Shown piece after piece: positions 49,731-56,665 of a DNA stretch of 56,665 nt (position 1 is its first letter; each line of letters begins with the position of its first letter). Source of the DNA: Curtobacterium luteum (GTDB lineage Bacteria; Actinomycetota; Actinomycetes; Actinomycetales; Microbacteriaceae); contig NZ_LDQC01000015.1 of the NCBI RefSeq assembly GCF_001475545.1, forward strand, positions 1-56,665. The letters are read 5' to 3'. Under the pieces are notes generated by a model. It did not search any database and was not told the origin of the DNA. It saw only the letters and a list, made by a program, of their open reading frames with translations. The position numbers and the translations under genes are program-made.

Positions 49731-50468
49731 ATGGGGAACGACGACGATCCACGCCGCAGCGGCTTCCCGTTCGTCCCCGTCGCCGCCTTCGCCCTCGGAG
49801 CACTCGTCGTCGTCGCAGCCGCGATCGGCGCCCGACCCGTCCTGACCGGTGCGCGCTGGTCCCCCAGCGTCGCTCCGGCCCGTCCGCCCGCAGTCGTGTC
49901 GACCGTGTCGCCACCACCTGCGACGAACGAACCGCAGCCGCTCGGAGCCCGAGCGTCACAGCACGTCGATGCGACCTGGGTCCTCGTCGTCCTCGCTGTG
50001 GTCGTCGCCGCACTGCTGACGCTCGTGGTCCTGCACCTCTGGCGGAAGCGCCGGCCGCGCCAGCGCCCGGATGAGATGAACGTCGCCGGTCTCACGGTCG
50101 AGGCCCCGGTCGATCCCTCCGCCGATGTCGGCCGGCAGCACCTCCGCCGTGGCATCGGGCGTGCGCTCGAGGTGCTGTCCGCGCGCCGCGACCCGTCCGA
50201 CGCCGTCACCGCGGCGTGGCTCGGCCTGCAGGAGTCCGCGGAGGACGCCGGGTTCCGTCGCGGAGCTTCGGAGACGCCGACCGAGTTCACGACCCGCATC
50301 CTCCGGCAGCTCGACGTCGACGAGCGTGCCCTCGGCACCCTCCGCCGCTGCTACCTCGCGGTGCGCTTCGGCGGGACCTCCGCGACGGACGACGACGTCA
50401 CCGCGGTCCGCGCAGCGCTGCGCACCCTCGACGCACAGTGGACTGACGCCCCGACGGGCCGCTCGTGA
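49731..50468 (+). CDS. DUF4129-domain membrane protein
   Basis: A 245-residue protein. It has an N-terminal membrane helix (about 13-33), an extracytoplasmic Pro/Ser-rich linker, a second helix (about 83-105) and a cytoplasmic helical domain (about 130-240) with the DUF4129 pattern AVTAAWLGLQESAEDAG and ETPTEFTTRIL. DUF4129 proteins accompany MoxR/DUF58 systems and sometimes transglutaminases. TAGCGT (49719-49724) lies 6 nt before the ATG. It is first of five genes joined by 4-bp overlaps. Confidence 0.78.
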   Translation: MGNDDDPRRSGFPFVPVAAFALGALVVVAAAIGARPVLTGARWSPSVAPARPPAVVSTVSPPPATNEPQPLGARASQHVDATWVLVVLAVVVAALLTLVVLHLWRKRRPRQRPDEMNVAGLTVEAPVDPSADVGRQHLRRGIGRALEVLSARRDPSDAVTAAWLGLQESAEDAGFRRGASETPTEFTTRILRQLDVDERALGTLRRCYLAVRFGGTSATDDDVTAVRAALRTLDAQWTDAPTGRS

Positions 50469-50944
50469 CCCGCGGTCGCGTCGCCGGCGTGCTGGTGCTC
50501 GCCGTCGTCGCGGCAGCGATCACGTGGTTCTTCGGTGTCGGCGTCCTGCAGGCGCTGGCCGTCGGCGGTGTCGTCGCCGCGGTCGGGCTGACGTGGACCG
50601 CGATCCGTGAGGACGTCCCGCTGAACTGGCCCGTGCCTCCCGTCCGGTCCGAGCCCGGCGCCCGACGCGAGTTGTCCGAGACGGCATGGGCGCTGCGCGC
50701 TCGCGGCGGCGTCCCGGAACGGACGCTCGCCCGCGCCCGCGCGGTGGCCCGCCACCGTCTCCGGATGCTGCACCGACTCGACCTGGACGACCCGGCCGAC
50801 CGGACGGCGATCGAGGCGATCCTGCCGCCGGGGGTGGTCGCCGTCCTGGTGCGCGAGCGGCGGTCCGAGATCGACCTCGGCACCTTCGCGAGCGTGCTCA
50901 CCGCGCTCGAGACCCTGCAACCCACGACCGAGAGGCACCCGTGA
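50465..50944 (+). CDS. Membrane protein of the MoxR/DUF58 operon
   Basis: A 159-residue protein. Two close membrane helices (about 6-24 and 28-45) are followed by a soluble helical domain (about 70-155) with basic residues. No family recognised. It is translationally linked on both sides: GTGA with the DUF4129 gene and GTGA with the MoxR gene. It is thus probably a subunit or assembly factor of the same membrane system. Confidence 0.65.
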   Translation: MTRGRVAGVLVLAVVAAAITWFFGVGVLQALAVGGVVAAVGLTWTAIREDVPLNWPVPPVRSEPGARRELSETAWALRARGGVPERTLARARAVARHRLRMLHRLDLDDPADRTAIEAILPPGVVAVLVRERRSEIDLGTFASVLTALETLQPTTERHP

Positions 50945-51990
50945 CCGACACCACGACGCAGAGCGCACAACCGTTGCCCATCGCCGACGTCGCCGCCCGC
51001 AGCCGCGAGGTCCTCGACACGGTCGGCGCGGTCGTCGTCGGGATGCGGGAGTCGCTCGAGCTGGCGTTCGCGAGCATCCTCGCGGGCGGTCACGTCCTGT
51101 TCGAGGACGTCCCCGGGCTCGGCAAGACGCTCGCGGCGCGGAGCCTCGCCGCCGCCTGCGGCCTCGACTTCCGCCGGCTCCAGTGCACCCCGGACCTGCT
51201 GCCCGCGGACATCACCGGGTCGTTCGTCTACGCCCCGGCGACGGCCGAGTTCGTCTTCCGGCCCGGCCCGGTCTTCACAGAGATGTTCCTCGCCGACGAG
51301 ATCAACCGGACGTCGCCGAAGACCCAGTCGGCGCTCCTCGAGGCGATGGCCGAGGGGCAGGTCACGGTCGAGGGCGAGGGCTTCCCGCTCCCGCGCCCGT
51401 TCCACGTCGTCGCGACGTCGAACCCGATCGAGTACGAGGGCACGTACGCCCTACCGGAGGCGCAGCTCGACCGCTTCATGGTGCGCCTCTCGGTCGGCTA
51501 CCCCACCCGCGAGGGCGAACAGCAGGTGCTCCTCAACCGGATCGGACGGAGGCAGGAGGTCGCCGTGGTCCCCGCGGTGGTCGATGCGGCGGACATGCTG
51601 CGGATGCAGGCGACGGTCGAGGGCGTGCACGTCGACGAGGACATCGCGCTGTACTGCGTCGACCTCGCGGCCGCGACGCGCACCCACCGGGACGTGCAGG
51701 TCGGGTCGTCGCCGCGCGGTGCGCAGGCGCTCATGCTCGTCGGTCGTGCGCGGGCCGTCATGGACGGGCGGGACTTCGTCACGCCGGAGGACGTCAAGAC
51801 CGCTGCCGTCGCGGTCCTCGCGCACCGGATCTCGTTGACGCCGCAGGCGTGGGCGAACGGGGTCGACCCGGCGCTGATCGTCCGCGGCATCGTGGCGCAG
51901 GTGGCGGGGCCGCCGGTGGTCGGGGCGGGGGCGTCCAGCGGGCAGGCTGCGTCCGCGGCGTCCGGTGCGTCCGGCCTGGAGGCGCGGTGA
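50941..51990 (+). CDS. MoxR-family AAA+ ATPase
   Basis: A 349-residue AAA+ ATPase. Walker A DVPGLGKT is at about 56-63, Walker B FLADEINR near 119, sensor 1 ATSNPIEYEG near 159, and the arginine-finger/sensor 2 region SSPRGAQALMLVGRA near 257. MoxR proteins act as chaperones that load cofactors or mature protein complexes together with DUF58/VWA proteins. A low-complexity Gly/Ala/Ser tail ends the protein. GTGA overlaps link it to both neighbours. Confidence 0.9.
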   Translation: MTDTTTQSAQPLPIADVAARSREVLDTVGAVVVGMRESLELAFASILAGGHVLFEDVPGLGKTLAARSLAAACGLDFRRLQCTPDLLPADITGSFVYAPATAEFVFRPGPVFTEMFLADEINRTSPKTQSALLEAMAEGQVTVEGEGFPLPRPFHVVATSNPIEYEGTYALPEAQLDRFMVRLSVGYPTREGEQQVLLNRIGRRQEVAVVPAVVDAADMLRMQATVEGVHVDEDIALYCVDLAAATRTHRDVQVGSSPRGAQALMLVGRARAVMDGRDFVTPEDVKTAAVAVLAHRISLTPQAWANGVDPALIVRGIVAQVAGPPVVGAGASSGQAASAASGASGLEAR

Positions 51991-53309
51991 GCGTCCCCGA
52001 CGGACCGTCAGCCCGCCCCGTGGCCGGGTCCGCGCCGGTCTGGGTGCGGAACCCGGCGCTGGTCTTCGGACTCGCGGCCGGGGTGTTGCTCGCCGGGCTC
52101 GGTCTCGTCACCGGACGCCCCGAGCTCGTCCTGGTCGCGCTGCCGGCCCTGGTGACCGCTGCCTTCGGGGCCCGACCGCGGCTCGGCGCTGCCCCGGCCC
52201 GGACGACGATCACCCTCGCGCCGGCCGACTCCGGTCGCGGCGTCGGGTACCGGGCCGAGGTCGTCCTGCCACCCACGGTCGAGGCGGTCGCCGTCGAGCT
52301 CCGGGTCGCCGGCGACCGACGACACGTCGTCGTGGTCGAACCACGTCGCGCGGCACGCCTCACCGGCACCGTCCCGGTCACGCACTCGGGCCCCCAGGAG
52401 ATCGTGCGGACGCACCTGTCCCTCCTCGGCCCGGGCGGCACGGCGGTCTCCGTGCCGGCCGAGGGGCCGGCGCGGTCCGCGGTCGTCCCGCCCCCGCACC
52501 TGCGCATGCAGCACCTCCCGATGCCGAGCCGGGTCACGGGGATCACGGGTGCGCACGACTCGGCGCGCCCCGGCGACGGCGGCGAGTTCCGCGACGTCGC
52601 CCTCTTCGCCCCGGGCGACCGGCTCCGGCGGATCGACTGGCGACGGACGGCACGGCGTGCCGAGCGACCAGGCGACCTCTACGTGCGCCGGACGTTCGCG
52701 ACGGCGGACGCCCTGGTCGTCCTCGTCCTCGACGGCCGGGACGACCTCGGCGCGGACGTCACCGAGTGGAGCGGCGCCCGGCACGGCAGCCACGAGGCGA
52801 CGTCGCTCGACCTCGCACGCGAGGCCGCGGTCTCCCTGGCCACTGCGTACATCGGGGCCGGTGACCGGGTCGGCTTCCGCGACGTCGCGGGGACCGCGCG
52901 ATCGGTCGAACCCGGCGGCGGTACCCGGCACCTCGAGCGGCTCCGCTCGACGATCGCCGCGGTGACCCCGACCGGTGACGCGACGGCGACGGCGCGGATG
53001 CCGCTCGTCCCGGCGGCGTCGCTCGTGGTGGTCCTCTCGACGTTCCTCGACGATCAGGCCTCGACGATGGCGATGGCCTGGGCAGCCACCGGACACCGGG
53101 TCGTCGCCGTCGACGTGCTCCCGACGCCCGACCACCGACGGGCGAGCCGGCACGAGCGCGCGGCGGCCCGGCTCCTCGCCCTCGAGCGCGCCGACCGCCT
53201 CACGGAGATGACCGCCTCCGGCGTCGAACTGATCCGGTGGCGGACGGGCGACGGGGAGTCCCCCGCCGTGCAACTCCGTCTGCTCAGCCGCGCTCGGCGG
53301 GCCGGATGA
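51987..53309 (+). CDS. DUF58-domain protein
   Basis: A 440-residue protein. Two membrane helices (about 22-60) precede a beta-rich region and the DUF58 motif GDRLRRIDWRRTARR near 211-225. The C-terminal half has a VWA-like fold (VLVLDGRDDLG near 247, with a partial MIDAS). It is the usual partner of MoxR. The start GTG 51987 overlaps the MoxR stop; its own stop overlaps the next ATG by 4 bp. Confidence 0.87.
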   Translation: MSVPDGPSARPVAGSAPVWVRNPALVFGLAAGVLLAGLGLVTGRPELVLVALPALVTAAFGARPRLGAAPARTTITLAPADSGRGVGYRAEVVLPPTVEAVAVELRVAGDRRHVVVVEPRRAARLTGTVPVTHSGPQEIVRTHLSLLGPGGTAVSVPAEGPARSAVVPPPHLRMQHLPMPSRVTGITGAHDSARPGDGGEFRDVALFAPGDRLRRIDWRRTARRAERPGDLYVRRTFATADALVVLVLDGRDDLGADVTEWSGARHGSHEATSLDLAREAAVSLATAYIGAGDRVGFRDVAGTARSVEPGGGTRHLERLRSTIAAVTPTGDATATARMPLVPAASLVVVLSTFLDDQASTMAMAWAATGHRVVAVDVLPTPDHRRASRHERAAARLLALERADRLTEMTASGVELIRWRTGDGESPAVQLRLLSRARRAG

Positions 53310-53842
53310 CGGTCCGGTCGCGGGCGGAACGGACCGGAGCACCGTCGATCGGTCCGGCGGTCCCCGCGTGGTCGATCGGCGCGCTCGGCCTCGTGGCAGG
53401 TGTCGTCGGGTCGGTCGTCGTGGTCGGGGCGAGCGGCTGGCTCGTCGTCGCGATCGTCCTCGCCGTGGCCGCGGCGGTGGTGCCCCGCGGCCCGTTCGCG
53501 GCGCTGCTCGTCGTGCAGCTCGCCCTCGCCGGGATCGACGGGACGGACCTCCCGGTGCTCCTCCTCACGACGCACCTCGTGCTCGCGACGAGCCTGGTGT
53601 GGGCGTGGACGCCCCGGACCGCCCGGGTGCAGCTCCGGGCGCTCGTGCCGTCGGCGCTGCGGTTCGTCGCCCTGCAGGTCGGGGCCCAGGCGGTCGCGTT
53701 CGTGGTCAACGCACTGCTGGGCGGCACCGGCCCCGTCGGCGGCGTGTGGTTGGCCGTGGCGGGGACGGTCGCGCTCCTGGCGCTCGCCCTCGGCGTGTTC
53801 GTGCCGGTGCTGCTGCGCGCCGGCGACGACCCCGAGGGCTGA
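53306..53842 (+). CDS. Membrane protein of the MoxR/DUF58 operon
   Basis: A 178-residue integral membrane protein with five or six hydrophobic segments and short loops, last in the five-gene operon (ATGA overlap with the DUF58 gene). No family recognised. Its constant association suggests a membrane part of the MoxR-assisted system. Confidence 0.65.
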   Translation: MTVRSRAERTGAPSIGPAVPAWSIGALGLVAGVVGSVVVVGASGWLVVAIVLAVAAAVVPRGPFAALLVVQLALAGIDGTDLPVLLLTTHLVLATSLVWAWTPRTARVQLRALVPSALRFVALQVGAQAVAFVVNALLGGTGPVGGVWLAVAGTVALLALALGVFVPVLLRAGDDPEG

Positions 53843-53903
53843 CCCGGGCCGGGGTGCCGGTGCCTCGCCCGCGGTCGGGCCGCAGTCGGGACCGGACCGG
53901 CGC

Positions 53904-54902
53904 CTACGCCCGGCGCCGCACCCGCGGGTCGACGAACGCGTACACGATGTCGACGATCATGTTCGCGACGACGATGAGCAGCGCCGAGAACAGGGTGAAC
54001 CCGACGACCACCTGCAGGTCGAGCGTGTGCACCGCGTCGATGAGCAGCGCCCCGAGGCCTTGCATCGAGAACACCTTCTCGGTGATGACCGCGCCGCCGA
54101 GGAGCGAACCGAGGTCGAGCCCGAACAGCGTCACCACGGGCAGGATCGCGGTCCGCAAGCCGTGCCGCACGACGACCTGGCGTTCGCGGAGACCCTTCGC
54201 GCGAGCGGTCCGGACGAAGTCCTGCGACATCGACTCGAGCATCTCGCCCCGGGTGAGACGGGCGTAGATCGCGGCACTGATGAACGCGAGGACGCACCAC
54301 GGCAGGATCAGGTGGGTGAACCAGCCCACGGGGTCGTCGGTGAAGGCCACGTACCCGCTCGTCGGCAGGATCCCGAGCACGAAACCGAACAGCAGGATCG
54401 CCAGCAGCCCGATCAGGTACGACGGCGAGGAGACCCCGGCGACCGCGACGGTCATGACCGCACGGTCCACGAAGGTCCCGCGGCGCAGTGCCGAGACCGC
54501 CCCGCCGACGACACCGGCGACGAGCCAGAGCAGCGCGGCCCCGACGGCGATCGACGCGGTGACGGGCAGGCGCGACAGGATCAGGTCGGTGACGTTCTCG
54601 TGCAGCTGGAACGAGTACCCGAAGCACGGCGCGGCACAGTGGATGACGGACGCCCCGGAGCCGAAGGTCCGGCCGGCGAAGATCCCGGCGAGGTACGCCC
54701 CGAACTGTGCGATCCACGGCTTGTCGGTGCCGAGGAACGCCTGCACCTCGCGGAGTCGGTCCGGCGTGCAGGGCTTGTCGCAGATCGCGCGCGCGGGGTT
54801 CGTCGGCAGGAGCAGGAACAGCGCGTAGGTGATCGCGGCGACGACGAGCAGCACGACGACGGCGCCGAGGACCCGGACCGCGATGAAGCGCAGGGTGTTC
54901 AC
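53904..54902 (-). CDS. Peptide/nickel-type ABC transporter permease (DppB)
   Basis: A 332-residue permease. The N-terminal helix is followed by a long periplasmic loop (about 30-125) with FLGTDKPWIAQFGAYLAGIFAGRTFGSG, the DppB signature, then five helices. The EAA loop lies in RLTRGEMLESMSQDFVRTARAKGLRERQVVVRHGLR (about 216-251). Two cysteine pairs (CDKPC, CAAPCFG) lie in the outer loop. GTG start; GTGA overlap with the DppC gene. It imports oligopeptides or related solutes. No binding protein gene is in view. Confidence 0.85.
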   Translation of the reverse strand: MNTLRFIAVRVLGAVVVLLVVAAITYALFLLLPTNPARAICDKPCTPDRLREVQAFLGTDKPWIAQFGAYLAGIFAGRTFGSGASVIHCAAPCFGYSFQLHENVTDLILSRLPVTASIAVGAALLWLVAGVVGGAVSALRRGTFVDRAVMTVAVAGVSSPSYLIGLLAILLFGFVLGILPTSGYVAFTDDPVGWFTHLILPWCVLAFISAAIYARLTRGEMLESMSQDFVRTARAKGLRERQVVVRHGLRTAILPVVTLFGLDLGSLLGGAVITEKVFSMQGLGALLIDAVHTLDLQVVVGFTLFSALLIVVANMIVDIVYAFVDPRVRRRA

Positions 54903-55837
54903 CGGGCACCTCCACGGGGATCGAGGGCGTCGCGGAGGGCGTCACCGAGCACGTTGAACGCGAGGGTGACGAGGAACAGCGCGGCGCCGGGGAACACGAG
55001 GTACATCGGGTCGGTCTGCACCCACCCGATCGCGTCGCCGATGCTCCGACCCCAGGAGGGCGTCGGCGGGGTGACCCCGACGGCGAGGAAGGACAGCGCG
55101 GCCTCGGCACCGATCATCGACGGGATCGAGATCGTCGCGTAGACCGTGATGGTCGCGGCGAGGTTCGGCAGCAGCTGGGTCCGGATGACGTGCCAGCGTC
55201 CGGCGCCCATCGCCGTGGAGGCCACGACGTAGTTGCGGGTCACGAGCGACAGCGTCTGCCCACGGACGACGCGGGCGACCGCCGGCCAGCCGAAGAACCC
55301 GATGACGAGGACCACGAGCACCGGCTTCGGGAACGACGTCGGGACGATCGCGGTCAGCGCGATCATGAACACCAGCGACGGGAAGCCGAAGATGACGTCG
55401 ACGATGCGGGAGAGCACCCGGTCGTACCAGCCCCCGAAGAACCCGGTGGTGACGCCGACGAGCACGCCGATGACGATCGACAGCGCGGTGGCGGCGAGGC
55501 CGATCCCGAGTGAGGTCCGTGCGCCGTAGGTGACGATCGCGAAGAGGTCGCGACCGGTCAACGGCTCGACGCCGAACCAGTGCGTGCCGCTGACGCCGCC
55601 GAGGGCACCTCGGGGCGCACCGAAGTCGTTGAGGGCGTCCACGTGGTACTCGTACGGGTCCTGCCCGCTGATCGCGGCGATGAGCGGTGCGGCGATCGCG
55701 ACCACCACGAACACGGCGATGACGGCGGCGGACGCGACGGCCCAGCGGTCCTGCCGGACGCGACGGACGACGGCGCGGAACCCGGTGGTCCGCCCTGCGG
55801 ACGCGGCGACCGGACGATCGACGACGTTGGCGGTCAC
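54899..55837 (-). CDS. Peptide/nickel-type ABC transporter permease (DppC)
   Basis: A 312-residue permease with a cytoplasmic N-terminus, the DppC marker HWFGVEPLTGRDLFAIVTYGARTSLGIG (about 84-111) and an EAA loop NYVVASTAMGAGRWHVIRTQLLPNL near 195-220. TPPTPSWGRSIGDA near 250 is also typical. GTG start at 55837; the stop of the ATPase gene overlaps it as GTGA. Pairs with the DppB-type permease. Confidence 0.86.
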   Translation of the reverse strand: MTANVVDRPVAASAGRTTGFRAVVRRVRQDRWAVASAAVIAVFVVVAIAAPLIAAISGQDPYEYHVDALNDFGAPRGALGGVSGTHWFGVEPLTGRDLFAIVTYGARTSLGIGLAATALSIVIGVLVGVTTGFFGGWYDRVLSRIVDVIFGFPSLVFMIALTAIVPTSFPKPVLVVLVIGFFGWPAVARVVRGQTLSLVTRNYVVASTAMGAGRWHVIRTQLLPNLAATITVYATISIPSMIGAEAALSFLAVGVTPPTPSWGRSIGDAIGWVQTDPMYLVFPGAALFLVTLAFNVLGDALRDALDPRGGAR

Positions 55838-56665
55838 GAGGCCACCCCTTCCCACGCACGCCACGCCTCGCGGCGCTCGGCCTGCCGTACGGGGTCGGCG
55901 ACCGGCGCAGCCGCGAGGAGCATGCGCGTGTAGTCCTGCTGTGGGTCGTCGAGCACGGCCTCGGTGCGGCCGCGTTCGACGATGCGGCCGTCGTGGAGGA
56001 CGACGACCTCGTCGGCGAGCTGCCGGACGACGGCGAGGTCGTGGCTGACGAGCAGCATCCCGAACCCGAACTCGTCCTGCAGCGTGGCGAGCAGGTCGAG
56101 CACGGCGGCCTGCACCGTCACGTCGAGCGCGCTCGTCGGCTCGTCCGCGATCACGACCGCGGGTCGGAGCGCGAGGGCCCGGGCGACCGCGACACGCTGC
56201 CGCTGGCCGCCGGAGAGCTGGTGCGGGAACCGCTCGGCCCACGCGGGGTCGAGCTGCACGGCGCGGAGGAGCTCCTCGACGCGCGCTCGACGATCGACCG
56301 CCGGCTCGTGGACGAGCAGCGGCTCGGCGATGCTCCACCCGATGGTCTGCCGCGGGTTGAGCGACGACGCCGGGTCCTGGAAGACGATGCCGACGTGGCT
56401 GCGGAGTTCGCGCAGGCGCTTCCCCCGTGCGGTGCGGAGGTCGCTGCCGTCCACCTCGACGCTGCCGTCGACGACGGGGACGAGGCCGGCGAGCGCGCGG
56501 CCGATCGTCGACTTGCCGGACCCCGACTCCCCCACGAGGCCCACGGTGCCGCCGGCGTGCAGCTCGAGGTCGATCCCGGAGACGGTGGGCTCGCCGCGGC
56601 GTGCGTAGCGCACGGCGACGTCGCGCAGGCGCGCGACCACCGACCGGGAGGCACGGCTCGCGTCG
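55834..56665 (-). CDS. Peptide ABC transporter ATPase (DppF/fused type), partial at right edge
   Basis: An oligopeptide-transporter ATPase. Counting from a possible GTG at 56640, Walker A GESGSGKSTIG is near 38-48, the Q-loop in IVFQDPASSLNPRQ near 85, the signature QLSGGQRQRVAVARA near 142, Walker B VVIADEPTSALD near 163, and the switch His in VSHDLAVV. The frame stays open from 56640 to the window edge (reading SRASRS), so the gene may be the second half of a fused two-domain ATPase or may begin outside. The DppD-type partner is not in view otherwise. Confidence 0.83.
   Translation of the reverse strand, partial: DASRASRSVVARLRDVAVRYARRGEPTVSGIDLELHAGGTVGLVGESGSGKSTIGRALAGLVPVVDGSVEVDGSDLRTARGKRLRELRSHVGIVFQDPASSLNPRQTIGWSIAEPLLVHEPAVDRRARVEELLRAVQLDPAWAERFPHQLSGGQRQRVAVARALALRPAVVIADEPTSALDVTVQAAVLDLLATLQDEFGFGMLLVSHDLAVVRQLADEVVVLHDGRIVERGRTEAVLDDPQQDYTRMLLAAAPVADPVRQAERREAWRAWEGVAS

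Overview
The window is high-G+C actinobacterial chromosome. Gene content, pervasive 4-bp stop/start overlaps, many GTG starts and many -10 boxes only 5-8 nt before the start codon suggest a Microbacteriaceae-type organism (Curtobacterium-like is my guess, by inference only). No rRNA, tRNA or CRISPR array was seen.

Left part (1-15.2 kb): a metallophosphoesterase, an AmiS/UreI-type channel and an acyl-CoA dehydrogenase/DszC-like flavoenzyme lead into what looks like a complete L-fucose island. The minus-strand operon (13809 down to 6498) encodes L-fuconate dehydratase, an ABC sugar importer (binding protein and two permeases), a GH29 alpha-L-fucosidase, a mutarotase and an aldo/keto reductase (fucose dehydrogenase). 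The plus-strand genes (3121-6431) encode a lactonase, a 2,4-diketo-3-deoxy-fuconate hydrolase (FAH family), an SDR dehydrogenase and a FadR/GntR regulator. Divergent lldD (13973) would consume the L-lactate released. A shared 17-bp dyad lies at or in three of the promoters and is the predicted operator.

Middle (15.2-37.5 kb): a RelE/Phd-type toxin-antitoxin pair with a palindromic operator, an isochorismatase-like hydrolase, a secreted GH5 glycosidase, a MarR/quinone-oxidoreductase pair with two matching operators, a NUDIX hydrolase, an alpha-glucoside system (ROK regulator, binding protein, two permeases, GH13 alpha-glucosidase), an intergenic hairpin plus 19-bp tandem repeats, an ABC-2 exporter with a TetR regulator, PnuC, an SDR, an FeS-type photolyase (PhrB class), an Eis-like acetyltransferase and a squalene-cyclase-like protein.

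Accessory stretch (37.5-45.8 kb): by eye this is less G+C-rich. It holds small single genes (three GNATs, SRPBCC, GyrA-like, small proteins), an IS3-family element (40585-41850) lacking a target duplication, and a lactococcin-972-like bacteriocin cluster (41854-45200). One of the bacteriocin ABC permease genes is split by an in-frame TAG. A degraded VOC-family fragment follows.

Right part (45.8-56.7 kb): an epimerase-like protein, a HAD hydrolase, an APH-like phosphotransferase, membrane proteins, a translationally coupled DUF4129/MoxR/DUF58 operon, and a minus-strand peptide (Dpp/Opp-type) ABC transporter that runs off the right edge.
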